A DNA stretch of 64,000 bases from Apostichopus japonicus (taxonomy: Eukaryota > Echinodermata > Holothuroidea > Aspidochirotida > Stichopodidae), in assembly GCF_037975245.1 (NCBI RefSeq), contig NC_092579.1, positions 3,806,001 to 3,870,000 on the forward strand, read 5' to 3'. Under the pieces are notes generated by a model. It was not told the origin of the DNA, did not search any database, and was given only the letters and a program-made list of their open reading frames with translations. Made by a program: the position numbers and the translations under genes. Position 1 is the stretch's first letter. The number at the start of each line of letters is the position of its first letter. Positions 1 through 11,803 of the stretch are shown piece by piece.

Positions 1-313
1 AAGACATCAAATATTAACAACTCAAAAGTCAAGAAGTTTCCAGAAACCTTCGACTCTGAGATCTTGCTGAAGACTCTGTGAAGTCATCCATAATGTATAT
101 GAATTGAGAATCACCTTGGTACATTGACGGGAAAATCTTGCGGAAGAAATGTTATTCTTGTTCTTCATGTCCTTGAAGTTATTTCTATCGCAAGCTATAT
201 GTGCAGTTGGTGTCTGACTTCTTTAAATTAAAAATTTATTTTCTTTAAATTTAGTTTGCCATACGTCATTCTGAGAGTAATTTAATGTGCCTTTTTTCCT
301 TTCCATATCAAAG

Positions 314-389
314 GTTGACATTGAAGTAGACCTTCTCAGATTTAGTTTTCATGAGAAGAAGAACCAATCAGGTGCTGCATCTTCCATCG
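314..389 (+). CDS. candidate internal exon, unrecognised protein
   Basis: The open frame begins after a pyrimidine-rich AG acceptor and ends at a good GTAGGT donor (ATCG|GTAGGT). It reads VDIEVDLLRFSFHEKKNQSG and continues to the donor without a stop. The 76-bp exon leaves phase 1. The next candidate exon needs phase 0, so the two do not join directly as drawn. The family is not recognised, and upstream exons would lie left of the window. Confidence 0.35.
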
Positions 390-449
390 GTAGGTGATAT
401 GCCTCACTCAGTCGGTGCATACCTTGAGTGACTGCACCATCGGTTGCAG

Positions 450-584
450 CTGTTTCAGATGAATGTCTGTCTTGAGGGTCCTGCTGATCAGCCAGAGGTC
501 AAAGAAATTGCTCCAGATGAGGCAGGGATCTATTCCTTCAATGGCAAGGCTTTTGTCATCTCAGATATATTAATGGAGGTATAA
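450..584 (+). CDS. candidate terminal exon, unrecognised protein
   Basis: After the acceptor GGTTGCAG (or the nested TTTCAG at 458) an open frame reads LFQMNVCLEGPADQPEVKEI, then DEAGIYSFNGKAFVISDILM, and ends at a TAA at 582-584. Codon use and amino-acid composition look like a real protein. GAG|GTATAA just before the stop could also be a splice donor. It is probably the 3' end of a plus-strand gene that starts outside the window. The phase mismatch with 314-389 means one border is wrong or a small exon was missed. Confidence 0.4.
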   Translation: MFQMNVCLEGPADQPEVKEIAPDEAGIYSFNGKAFVISDILMEV

Positions 585-1940
585 GATAGTGAGACAAGCT
601 TGGCAAGATAAATCCAGGCAAAGGCAATCATTGTCGCCTTTTGAATGATATTTTGTACGACATATCCAAATGGTCATGTATACTCAGAATGAGAGACTTT
701 AAATACCACATGCAACGTACTGCCAAGGCAATATCATGCCTTATGTCGCCAACATATATGGCTAGTGCTGAGGTTATTGATAGTAATACTTAAAATCAAT
801 TTCTTAAAGGGTGTGAAGACTTGTGCACAAAGAAACGTCTCATGCCGGTAATCTGACCTAGTTTCGAATGAGGTGTAACAGAAGTGTTAGACACCACCAT
901 GTATCCCAGAAAATACACACACAGCTTGCTACTGTCAGTAATTAGACACTAATGTACAGTTAATACATACAGCTGCGGTCAATACCCACAACACAGTGTA
1001 CATAACAACGATGAACATCTCAGGTCTAGATAAAATATATCAAGGTATCATGTTTCATTACTGTCTGCATTTTGTAGCGACAAGAAGAAAACTTCACTTG
1101 CAAGCAACTGAAAGTTAACTTTTTCAGAGGGCAGCACGTGGTTTGGGGAGAGTCTTCAATGCCTTTAAGTGATGCATTTTCTAATAATACCACTACAATC
1201 TCTCTTCCAATGACTGTAGTGCATGCTTCATGTCTTTTTTGTTGCCATGGCAATTATATCACTGTTAGAGGTTATTTATGCTAGGTACTTTGCTGACAAA
1301 ATATGCTGTCAGAATTGTTAAATATGTAGCATGTCTATTTGATATCGTGTAGATAGACGGTGATTTTATGTTATACAGTAGTGATGTGTGGCCAAGACAA
1401 TTTTATTGTAATTGGATTGAAAACACTGATGGATTGTTTTCATCCTCACAGGATAACCATATGTCCAGTTTTCTGGCTACTTTTTATTGCTTAAGCTTAT
1501 GGTTTGAGTCTTTTGTGTAAAGTCCTAGGAACCATTTGCCATTGGTTCAACTTCCTAAACTCTTCTTTTAAATTTGATCAGGTCTGTTAATATGTACTCA
1601 ATAAGGTTGGCAAAAGAGGAGCTAGGGACTGGATCAGATGTGTGCAACCTGTACTGGTAAAGCCCAAGTGGTCCCTGGTTCCAAATGGCTTTGAAACAGG
1701 AGCCACTTTTCACACAAAGAGTGGTCCTAGGTCTTGAAGACAGCAACTTCACCCAGGGTACTGGATGAATGAAATGTATACAAGAGACTGAATAAAAATA
1801 AACAGAAAGTACAAGTGTTATTAAACTATTATCAGGTTGTTTCTTTATTTTGTAATTTAACAATTAGCATACATTGAGCAAGAAACTTAACCAAACCAGA
1901 AAGCCAGTTGGCTTTGTGATTCCCTGCTATACAATTGCCA
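585..1940. other. non-coding stretch with a dispersed repeat
   Basis: No convincing gene. It contains the inverted copy of a dispersed repeat (808-1172), listed separately. The short open frames at 1026-1253 and 1555-1863 on the minus strand have no recognisable domains. Confidence 0.5.
808..1172 (-). repeat. dispersed ~370-bp repeat, copy 1
   Basis: The reverse complement of this stretch matches 12362-12736 along its whole length, and its end matches 31311-31380. Shared blocks include GGTCAGATTACCG, AGACGTTTC and GAGTCTTCACACC. Both long copies keep a similar short open frame (IEDSPQT, LKKLTF, YKMQTVMK), but this follows from DNA identity and is not evidence of a gene. The element type is unknown; no terminal inverted repeat or poly-A tail was seen. 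Confidence 0.7.
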
Positions 1941-2434
1941 TAAGTTCCACATAAACTCCAAACCATGGACGTTTGTGAGAAGCTTTGCAACGGCTTTTAG
2001 AAATTGACACACTGAAATGGTATTCATTATAAATTGGTTTAATAGCACAATATACATGGTCCCGAATTAATGGTAACATTTGATAATTTTCAACAAAATT
2101 TTTAACAATGGCTTTTAAGTTCCACATAAACTTCAAGCCATGGACGTATGCAAAAAGTTTGGAACAGATTTTAAAAACTGGCACACTGACATGAAATTCA
2201 TTATAAATTGGTTTAATAGCACAATATACATGGTCCCGAATTTGTGGTAACATTCGATATTTTTCAACAAATTTTTTTAACAATTGCTTTTAGTTCCACA
2301 TAAATTCCAAACCATGGACATTTGTGATAAGCTTTGCAAGGGATTTTAAAAACTGACACACTGACATGGTATTCATTATAAAATGGTTTAGCACAATATA
2401 CATGGTCCTGAATTTGTACATTCGATATTTTTCG
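1941..2434. repeat. tandem repeat, three ~174-bp units
   Basis: Three degenerate units start near 1941, 2116 and 2291. Each begins with AGTTCCACATAAA and contains CAATATACATGGTCC. Two units are open on the minus strand, which gives a repetitive 118-codon frame. That frame is a by-product of the repeat. The sequence just before unit 1 (TTGGCTTTGTGATTC) recurs at 50115, so the unit is also dispersed. Confidence 0.85.
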
Positions 2435-2439
2435 CAAAT

Positions 2440-5270
2440 ATCTCCCTGCTGTGATAAAGAAAAGTAAAGGATAAAAGAACTACATAACTGAGGAAACCTT
2501 TGCAGTTATTTTGAATCCCAAATAATTCTTACAAAGAAATAGAACAAGTGAATCAAACCTAGATTGTTAAAGGAGAATACTACTATCTATTTCAGCTACT
2601 TAAACTTCTTTTCTGACCCATAAAGAACCTGGATAGATGGTACCATCTTTTCAAACATTTTCAATGCTTTTCTTCAAGAGCTTCTACCACTATTACAGAA
2701 AGCCTAACAGTACACATTGTCATAGTACAGGTAAAAGAGAAAACCACTTTTCCAGGTATTCACAAAACGTTTGGTATTTAGTGTTGCTATCAGGTTGCAC
2801 TCCTAAGAGTTTCCATAACTTGTGACACGATTAATAGTAACATGACACAATCATCAATGCATTGTCTAACGAAGCAAAGGCTTCAGAAAAGGAAAATATC
2901 TATTGCACAAACGCTAAAATAATTTTTTAACTTTGAAAAGAGGTTTCCATAAAATAGCACACATTATAGCAAAAACAAATAATGAAATATGGCAAACCTG
3001 GATAAATTAATTGAAGATCAAAAATGGAAGAAGTTGATAGAGATGAGACATCTGAGGATTCTTAAGAGGATATTAAAGGCTTTCGGAGGTTTAATATTTA
3101 CTGTTATTTATCTCGTATTGATTCTTGTTATTTAATGCCAAGTATGTTCCAAAATTGGTGGGGGGATATGAAAACTACAACATAGAAGTAATAATATGGA
3201 TATTTGTTAACTTAATCATTGCTATTTGACATATTAACGGATGTACCTGTGTAGAGGTTAGTTTGTCAATTCTGGGTATTAGAAAGAAAAGAATTGTTAA
3301 TATCATTTCTGATTTGGAAGCCCCAACACTACTACTAGTGTACAAACACCTGTACTGAATATAGATTACTATTACAGTGTTACTCTTGGACTGTTCATTT
3401 CAGGGTTAGCATGAATTTTAGGTAAGGAAATTACCCTTCAGTGAGATCAACTGGAGGATCACCCCTCCATCCCCTTGATTGAGCCTTAGCTTGATTTACC
3501 CTAACAGCTTAAGTACATTACTTACAGATTACAATGTTAACACCAATAGAAAAAAAAGTCATTTGCTCCATCCTCCCACTGTATAAACAACATAAATTTA
3601 TTGCAGGATTTCCCCAACAGATGCTTGTTTATGAGAACATCAAAACTGCAATGGTCCCTAGGAGCTTTTTCAAGGCTTATTTAAATGAATCATAGGTTAA
3701 AATGTTAAGGCACAGAAAACATACAAAGTGTAGAATACACTCTGATAGCCTGATAACAAGGCAGAGCAGGGGTAAAAGGTGGGGGGAGTGTTAAAGGCAA
3801 AATTATAGTTCATTTACCTAAAAAATGATGCATGATAAAATTATGGAGGTGCAAACAATCAAAAGATGATACATTTTGTTTCCCACTCCATCCTCACACA
3901 ACCCCCCCCCCCCACCTCCTGTGTCCATATTATCTTTTGGACTATCAATTCATGATAAATACAAGTGTCCAAAGCAAGAAGTCACATTCACTTGATATAT
4001 ATTAATAAAGTAACCTCTAGGCCAAAGCTATTTCCAAACTTGTGTTTCTGTCCAGTCTTTTACGACAGACTAAGCTATTCTAACCAAAAATGTATACAAG
4101 GCACTTTTTTCTAAGGTTTCTTAACTCTCTCCTTCCCCTCCCTGCCCATTAATGAAACAGTCCCGTCTAACTGTTCCACACAATTATGATGTCTTAGATA
4201 TTATTGTATAATCAGTTCTGAGGAAAACATACATACCTTTAAAAAATATCATCACTTAATACCAATAAGGAAAAAGTTTAAACTTAAAGCAGGAAGATTA
4301 TTTCTGTTTTTTTGGAAAGCTAGCTTAAAACACAATATAAACAAAACACTAAACTCTATAAAAAATATTGCATGTTTCTAAGGGAATAAACACATAAATC
4401 TTTTCGAGACACATAAATCTTTTTGAGACTGGAATATTCGATTTACGTTAAGTTGAGGTAAACTTGATAGTAAAGCAGCTTCCTTGGAAGTCATAGCTGT
4501 TTGATAATTAAATCCTTTCATAAGTTTAGGACTAAGTACATCAAATAATAAAATACTATTTTACAAACAATCTTTAAAATATCGATTATACAATGATAAA
4601 GCAGCTGACTAAATTTTGACAGTAAAATTTAAATAAATATCATATTCCTATCAATTTCATCTAGTGAATGTTTGGTATTTAGCAATTTTCTATAAAGGGT
4701 TTCATCTTCTCTACAAAGGTACAATTAGCTATTCATTACCTTGAACGGTCCAGGGATGTAGCCATATGTTTTAGGGGGCCCAATACTTTTCTGGGGGAGG
4801 GGGAGGCAGGCAGAGTACTGCTTGAACTTATTTTTTCAAAAAAGCACCAGAATATCTATGTCACTGTACAAGTATTGAGATTCGACAGCATTACTGCTCT
4901 AGTCAATTGTAAAGTACGAAAATTTAATTTTGGATGCAATGTTAAATCCTTTATGAAGATGATCATTATATAATAATAATTGAGAGAATCTTATCAGAAG
5001 ATAAATCATTATGACAAAATATTTTGCCTTTTAATTCCACATCCTCTTCTGATTATTTAAATCAGATAAATTAATCCGATTTTATAGTGAATGAATGAAC
5101 GAACGAATCAATCAATCTTCAGAATGATAAAACTGTGTCAAGTTTAATTTACTGCTGCCATAGACAAACTTATGTTCCATTGTGTTTTCACAAAAGGCAT
5201 TAATGCTGTAATGGAACAGCTATGGAAGATAGGAACATATCTGGCTGACACTTATCATCCAACAATCGTC
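2440..5270. other. long stretch without a supported gene
   Basis: AT-rich sequence with poly-C and poly-G runs (3901-3913, 4781-4812) and a short 20-bp direct duplication near 4400-4430. Open frames here are short and lack domains or flanking splice signals. I see no gene. Confidence 0.5.
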
Positions 5271-5274
5271 GATG

Positions 5275-5371
5275 TCATTTGCTCAGGTACCAGAGGCTTA
5301 CTACAAAGGCAACAACTCCATTTGCGATGCAGATTACATAGCTTGAGTGGAAGGTATGTCCAGAGCGCTTC
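5275..5371 (-). CDS. candidate terminal exon, membrane helix
   Basis: On the minus strand a long pyrimidine tract ending TTTTTTGCAG is followed by an open frame ending KRSGHTFHSSYVICIANG, then VVAFVVSLWYLSK and a TGA at 5275-5277. The hydrophobic stretch looks like a C-terminal transmembrane helix. This frame needs an incoming phase of 2. The candidate upstream exon at 7162-7226 leaves phase 0, so at least one exon lies between or the link is wrong. In phase 0 another open frame also reaches a stop. The family is not recognised. Confidence 0.35.
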
Positions 5372-6871
5372 CTGCAAAAAAGGAGGTCAAGAAAAAAAAA
5401 AATGTTTAGAGCAGCAACATGAGGTCAAGATTCTGTGTCAGTTCCATCACATAATGACATGAAGAGAGGTAGCTATCAGATGGTCTGATGAGTATCTTTA
5501 CAATTCAAAGCAATTCCAATTATCACTTGTTTGGATATGTGACTTATGTGATGTGAACTGAAGCAACGTTCAGAAGGGACTGAGAAGTATGTTTAGAATA
5601 CAGAGAGAGTCTGAAGCTCATTTTTTTTGGACCGAAGCTAATGTTTCAAATTCAACAAAAGGGTAGACCAGACTTGTACTTTTAGTACAAGTAAAAGCAG
5701 AGTTGCCCTTTGTATGAGTACAATACAGTATAGAGTGCAAGGCTCCCAATGCAAGTACAGTACTCAACGTTGCAGTAGTATTAGATTATTATAAGAAACT
5801 TAAAAAATGCAAAGGGAACAAATCTATGAGGGTAGGGTAACAGTACAGGTAACTATCCCAGAATATAATTGTATACGTAACAGTACTAGTAAGAGTAGAG
5901 ACCAGGGAATCTTTTAGTGAACACATTTTATAATAGTAGTTTTGACAGCTCTGAGTTTATCTCTGTTATACAATTTACTAAGGTTCCTGTATGCAATACT
6001 AATACACATCTTTATACTAATTATTCAGCCATTTTTCATAGCATCTTACAATGATATGATAGATAAATTATCCCCTGCAGACTCACTACAAGTACTGGCA
6101 TGGACCACTTTAGTAATTGCAGAGTAGAAAATGGACATTTCCTTCAGTATTCTAATATTTGTATTTAAATTACAAAAGACTTTTTGGTCATTTCATTGAG
6201 CTTGTAAGTATGTTGAACAAAATTGCAACGGCCAATTCTAAAACCGGAATGAAGTGTTTGCTCAAAAATGTTTAAACTGCCTGCCAGAAAAGGGAATTTA
6301 CAAACCACCAAGTTTCCTGAGAAGTGTGCAAAGCATGTAAATAGTGACCATGGTCACTGAGTTTCATTTACCAAAACACGATGCAATATCTTAAATTAAA
6401 TAGTATCAGCATATGTTTAACGAATAACATGATTGTCCCGTTCTTAACGTTAACATCCCCATCCCCTCCCCATTGCTTAGGAAGTAATACAATGCTCGTT
6501 TTACAAATTCAAGTGATGACCATAGATGAAAAATAGCTGTTAGGTTGCACCTTCTACTTTTGGTATTTAGACAATTACGCGTACAGTAAGTCATGAATTT
6601 TGGCCTTGGAAATCTTGGCCTACCGAGACTCTATATTAGATCTTGGCATCCAAAGGAGAAATGAAAGAGCTAAACAGCTTACTGTTTGTTCAAGGTTAAG
6701 TCCTAGTGAATAAAATTGAAGATCTGAGGAATAATGTTTCTGTTTCGTCATGATTATTGATGGTCTGGCATACAAGAAACTATAAATCCCATCAGTCAGT
6801 CACATCTATCGGTGGGTCTGAGAATATTTTTGTTTCTTAAGGAAGATAGATATATGAGACATTTCCTAGTG

Positions 6872-7085
6872 ACACCGATGCTATGGCCCAGTGGATGAAG
6901 GCGGTGGCATTTGAAGCAATGGGGCTTAGTAATCGGGAGGTTCCAAGTTTTATACCTGGCCGGGTCATAGTAAGGTGGGTTTTAAATCCAAGAGCAAGAG
7001 AATTGGAAGCCACCCGACGTGTAAGTTGTAATCCATCAGCCCTCGCTTAAGCGTCGTAAAAATAAATATTATTAATATTAAATTA
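6872..7085 (+). mobile_element. tRNA-derived SINE
   Basis: The head begins GCTATGGCCCAGTGGATGAA, which matches a Pol III A box (TGGCCCAGTGG). About 50 bp on, GGAGGTTCCAAG is a decayed B box. The body ends in an (ATT)n-like tail near 7055-7085. The head is shared with 49170-49228 (GCTGTGGCCGAGTGACTAAA), which is closer to a leucine/serine tRNA. No clear target duplication was found. Confidence 0.75.
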
Positions 7086-7161
7086 AACCTCACCTAAATT
7101 TTTGAGGTGATATTGGTGATGGTGGGTTTGAGCCAGGCTCCAAGGAATCACTGAATGTTAC

Positions 7162-7226
7162 CATCCACGAAATGACCACGCAGAGCAATCCAAGGAACAT
7201 CGACTGAATCAAGGGATACAAGATAT
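7162..7226 (-). CDS. candidate internal exon, membrane helix
   Basis: Strong minus-strand splice borders: TTTTTTTCTCCCCTGTAG before the exon and ATG|GTAACA after it. The 65 bp read in phase 1 give ILYPLIQSMFLGLLCVVISW, an obvious transmembrane helix, and leave phase 0. The exon at 8402-8714 ends in phase 1, so the two join in frame. Together they would give two hydrophobic helices after a charged N-terminus. The protein family is not recognised. Confidence 0.5.
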
Positions 7227-8401
7227 CTACAGGGGAGAAAAAAAGACACACATTTATATACCATGATGCAATGTTTGCCAGAATCTTGGAATGACTGACA
7301 AGCCCGTTTGGTCTCTATGACAAATTTTGGAAAAAAATTCATCTCTTTGATTCTCCATCTACAAACACAAATATGAAAAAAGTCACAAAAGTTCTAGCTT
7401 TTGAATGATGACTGTATTACCGTGTGACAGACGAGTCCACACAAAAGAGGTCATGCTGCAGAGTTCAGTTAGAAAATAGAAGCTGTGATAGGTACATTAT
7501 CATACTAAACTTTGAACACTATGACATGATGTTCCCCTTACACAAATTGTTCAGCCTTGCATCTAATATAATCATTTGAGTCAACAAACCAGTGTCACTG
7601 ATTTCTGGCTATTGAGTCTTATCTGTCTAGGAAGACAATCTTTCTTTGGAAAAGTACACATAATATTTAATCACTCTGAAAAGAAGCCAACTCTGAAGTC
7701 ATTCAAGCGTAATAAACAGTAGTCTTGCTTGGCCATGCAGTTTGTGTGTACACAAGGGTGATAAGCATCCAGCTCTACAGCTGAAAGTGTCAACTTCAAT
7801 GAAAACTTTCTGCTGAAAACCCGACCTGTGGCCCATATATCGGGAATTCAAGAGTGTTTAGTTCTGAAAGGGGCACTTTCATACAATGCAAATAGCGTCA
7901 CAATGATGTGTAACTTAATGTGACAAACAGTACTGTACTTGCAAGTCAAATTATTACCATTTCATCAAAACACTACTTACAAGAAATAAATCTAGGCTTA
8001 GTCGAAGGTCAAAGTCACACCACTGAGCAAAATCGCAATGATATCTTAAGCCCTAGCTAAGTTACAAGCTAAATGACTTAGGCCTAGGCTAGGTAGATAT
8101 CAAGCATATATAACTAGGTCAAACTTAGCATTTATAAATTATAGGACAAGGTGACCGGATGTCCCAGATTCATGTACCATCCCCAGATTTTATGTACTGT
8201 CAAGGGAATATCCCCAAATTGAAACAAGGCCATGAATTATTTCAAATTTGATTAGGCCACGTTAGGCTTCACATTAGGCTTAGGCTATTCTAGTAGTGGT
8301 ATTACACGGCCTTGGCTAGGAAATTGATTTACAATTTAAGGTCACATACTACTGGTAAGTTACACAGATATAGGGAACAGTTAGGCTAGGTATAGACTAA
8401 C

Positions 8402-8714
8402 CGGTTAGTGAGTAAGAAAATAGGTTTTGAATTGTTCTGGAAAAGAGGAAGGAAGTTGCTATCACTGCTAAAATGAAATAAACAGCTTTAGGGAAGACGC
8501 CTCCTATTTCCGAAGTGGATTCTGCAGAGTCTGGCCATTCTGTCCTAACGTTATCAATTCCCGTGTCGTTGATACCATGTTCAAATTTCCTCAGACGAGT
8601 TGTCCTATGACTGTTACTGTTGTTGACATGTTTAAGACCTTGTCCTCCATTTTCCTCCAGTCCGGCGAAGGAAAGTTTCCTAGCCAACTGGTCCACATCT
8701 CTCTTCTTTGGCAT
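8402..8714 (-). CDS. first coding exon, putative membrane protein
   Basis: The minus-strand ATG at 8714 opens a frame starting MPKKRDVDQLARKLSFAGLE. A polar, low-complexity region follows (NNSNSHRTTRLRKF, DSAESTSEIGG) and then a transmembrane helix, FPKAVYFILAVIATSFLFSR. The frame reaches a TAG six bases past the donor ACCG|GTTAGT, so splicing there is needed to continue. It leaves phase 1, which fits the exon at 7162-7226. The charged N-terminus has no signal peptide, suggesting a cytosolic N-terminus. A multi-pass endomembrane protein is an inference, and I do not recognise the family. Confidence 0.55.
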
Positions 8715-8723
8715 CACTATCAA

Positions 8724-9952
8724 AGTGTTTGCATTGCAAGCAGTTTAAATTTGCAAAAACGAATTGCATTAAACTCGGAGAGATTCCTCTCGATCAGTTC
8801 AGTTAAGAGAAGTCGCAGTGAAGCGGCACAATCTCTAGCTCTCAGAACCGATGTGTAGGTTTTGAGCTAGCGTACCTCAGATTATGTTGTTTACTTTTGA
8901 GGCTTTAAAACAACAAATCGTAATTCTTTTCAATTTCAAAACACACACTATATTTCTCTGACCATAATTATATTGGGGTCTCCTGCCAGAACAGCAGATG
9001 TGTGATTACAGAGGAAGTGTGACTCACTTCAAGGCCCGAAGGAGTGCACTAGTCATTCGCAAACAACTTCCAATCAGGAACGATGATTCCTCTAAAATAA
9101 CTTAATTTTATGGGCAACATGACATTATGCTTGTATACCACAAAGCTGGTGGCGGCACTTCGGGGGGGGGGGGGGGGTCCACATCCCCCAATTCTTCCCA
9201 AACCAAATCTGGATCTTATCCAAAATGTATAATAATAATAATACATAATTTTTATATAGACAAACAAACTATGAAATAATTCTCGTGGCGCTCAACTTGT
9301 GTTACAACACACATATACGTTTTAGCAAAAAGATACATCTTGAGAACCGTTTTGAAACCATTCAGTCTTGCACATTTTGACATGTTCTGGAAGCGATTTC
9401 CACAAGTAAGGAGATTTATATGTAAATATTCTGCTAACGGTACCGTTTGTATTAGAAACAGCTTCCAATGGCCCAAGTCTGCCAAAGTCGACCGCTAAAA
9501 TTAATGTTGTAATTGGCTCAACTGAAGCCGCTGGCGCTCAGTTTTGCAAGGCTTTGAAAAACTTCTTGCTCGCCATAAAATTGCAATCTTTTAGGAATAT
9601 TATCAAAATGATAGCACCATTTTGCGTCTAACTCACTTTACTTGTTGAAAAATTCCCAAAGGAATCACTGTAATCTAGTCCTCCCCCTCCCCCACCAAAT
9701 TGTTCTTTACCACCTACTTGCTGCCACTTAATTATACAGCGTTATCATTGTCATTGAAGTGGCTACCTCGTTAAAATCCAGTTGTTCAAGAGGATGGGTG
9801 GGGTTTGGGTGGCAGATGGATGGCACAGTGTGCCGGGCAACGAGTTGGCCGGAGTATAATGTATAACAAAATATTTCACCTCATCGTCATAGAAATCACA
9901 TTGCAAAATTGCCTAACAACAGTAATTGAACGAGGATAAATAAGAAGTTACA
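8724..9952. other. non-coding stretch upstream of the 8.7-kb exon
   Basis: The part just above 8714 would be the 5' UTR and promoter of the minus-strand membrane protein gene; no TATA box is evident. The remainder has a G run at 9163-9178 and a C-rich block at 9680-9700. No other gene is visible. Confidence 0.4.
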
Positions 9953-9960
9953 GGAGAATA

Positions 9961-10335
9961 CAGTGGCGGAGCGTCCATACAGTCAGGGGGGCGGATGCCC
10001 CCCCCCCCTGACGGACTCAAATGGACTGCTGGCGCCCTTTTCAGCTATTCACCACTTTTTACTTATTCGCGATTATTTACTTTTTTATTGCGCTCTCATC
10101 TACCTATTGACATTTGTCACATTTTGTTGGCGATGACCAGATTCTTTCTTCGTTTATCTGCAATTGAGCAAGGCCCGGAAAGGGTCATTTCCGGCGATAT
10201 AGGGGGTATCTTTACTCAAAAAAAAATCTGTACGCTCTGCGCCAACCTGTGGTGGCGCTCCGCTTAGATAAAGTCGAAAGCGCCCATACAGACCATTCTC
10301 GCCCCCTCTGACCAATACCCTTCGCTCCGCCACTG
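9961..10335 (+). mobile_element. hAT-type MITE, copy 1 (375 bp)
   Basis: The element starts CAGTGGCGGAGC and ends GCTCCGCCACTG, a 12-bp terminal inverted repeat. It is flanked by a perfect 8-bp target duplication, GGAGAATA (9953-9960 and 10336-10343). An 8-bp duplication with a CAG-type end is the hAT signature. There is no transposase, so it is non-autonomous. Two inverted relatives lie at 29174-29668 and 30684-31074. The open frame at 9995-10267 lies inside the element and is not a gene. Confidence 0.93.
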
Positions 10336-10343
10336 GGAGAATA

Positions 10344-11285
10344 GTTTTTTTTAAAATAACAATTAACTGTGCACCATATATACATACGTGGACAGCAATG
10401 CTCAGTTCAAGTACATATTAATCCGTTATTAAGAGACGTCTAAAAGAATTTTAACCATTATTTAAATGAAAGGAACATGAAGAAAGGATGTTTAAGGATG
10501 GGAGAGAGGAGATATGTTGATACACGTCACTGCTGTCACTGTATGATTTGTTAGGTCATACTTACCAAGATATCATACAGCAATGTCCTACAATTAGGCT
10601 AGTTGTGTAAAAGTGTTAAATATGAAAAAGTTTTGACCTATAAGTACTTGACCACAAAAGAATAGTGTTTTAAAATACCAAACCTGAGAGCCCCCAAATT
10701 GTTTAACTGGGGGTGGGGGTCTGTGAAGTGATGCCGTGCGGAAGAGGAGTCTAATAGGAGGGGTGGCCCTACCCCTTGAGAAATATTGGTGAAATGGAAG
10801 GTGCTTTGATGCAAAACATTGCAATATTTTGCTACGTTTGAACAATCAAGAATTTTTTACTGTTTAGGTTGTACATACATGTTATGCATGTTAGGTTGTA
10901 CATACAGGTTATGCATGTTCTATACACTACTGTAGGATTTTTGTTGTTGCTGTAATATTGTCTGTCAGTGTAACCCCTGGTGTTAATGGTGAGTTGGAGG
11001 GGCGGGGGGGGGGGGGCTAAAGCCCCTCAGAAGTATATATGGTTGCACCCCTGCCAAGGCTTTATAATAACAAATGATGACATGTGAGACCGGTATACGG
11101 CTTTCAATTGAACAAACAAGCTTGTCTCTCAATTATGTACGGTCCAATTTATAGATATTATAAATATACTTTTGGGATGAAATTAAAAGAATGATGTGGG
11201 ACACAAATGTTCAAACCTTAAAGTATACCAAACGTCTCGATTTGGTAAAACAGCATAAGTGTTCCACATGTGTTCCCATTGGTAT
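10344..11285. other. repeat-rich non-coding stretch
   Basis: Contains a 27-bp tandem duplication (10866-10919) and a G run at 11002-11016. The minus-strand open frame 10594-10845 has no domain. No gene seen. Confidence 0.45.
10866..10919. repeat. tandem duplication, 27-bp unit
   Basis: AGGTTGTACATACATGTTAT followed by GCATGTT occurs twice in direct succession with one substitution. Confidence 0.85.
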
Positions 11286-11520
11286 TTAGTAGGGTCACCG
11301 TTCAATCAGTCATGCACACACATGTTTGTATTACATTCAGACCGAAGACACCATTGTATTTTCCATTGTTCAAATCCACGTACCCTAACCTTAACAATAC
11401 CCCCCATACAATAGAATTCTTCTGAGGACGTGGTGATTCTTTAGAAATCACAACCGAGGACCTGGAATATTTTTGTTCAAGTCCTTGTTCAGAAAACAAA
11501 ACAAACACACACACACAAGT
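11286..11520 (-). repeat. dispersed repeat with GACCGAGGAC-like ends, copy 1
   Basis: Matches 47210-47440 closely in the same orientation and 58190-58390 in the opposite one. In the best copy the ends form an inverted repeat, GACCGAGGAC against GTCCTCGGTC. The copies sit beside (CA)n microsatellites. Minus-strand open frames in copies 1 and 2 translate alike (LEQKYSRSSVVISKESPRP) only because the DNA is similar. Confidence 0.7.
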
Positions 11521-11674
11521 TTGTTGCTGCCATATCCACGTTGAATAACTCTCCACAACCAAAAAGAAAAGTTGTTAGTTCCAAGTTGCACTTCATTTTT
11601 TCAACTAACAAGTTAGAAAATTTTCATTACATAGTTTACCTGTTCATTTGCCTCATTTTCCCTTAAAGTTAAAT

Positions 11675-11803
11675 TCCACTAGTTTCCAAGTGTGAACCAA
11701 TGCAGATTTCAAGCAGCCTTTCCCATTAAGTTAATTCCCCTATAGTTTTCTAGTATGAACCATTGTAGACTTCAAGCAGCCTTTCCCATTAAGTTAATTC
11801 CCC
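11675..11803. repeat. tandem repeat, two ~63-bp units
   Basis: AAGCAGCCTTTCCCATTAAG and the next ten bases recur 63 bp later (11711 and 11774), with related upstream sequence. Confidence 0.85.

Noticed and set aside
5172..5462. 96-codon plus-strand open frame
   Set aside because: No domain. The minus strand here has a far stronger splice acceptor and a membrane-helix frame.
7148..7342. 64-codon minus-strand frame ending YLVSLDSVDVPWIALRG
   Set aside because: It crosses a strong acceptor at 7227. The exon reads better in another phase, which gives a membrane helix and joins exon 8402-8714.
9995..10267. 90-codon plus-strand open frame
   Set aside because: It lies inside the hAT MITE; similar frames occur in the other copies (29519-29920, 30752-31196) only by DNA identity.
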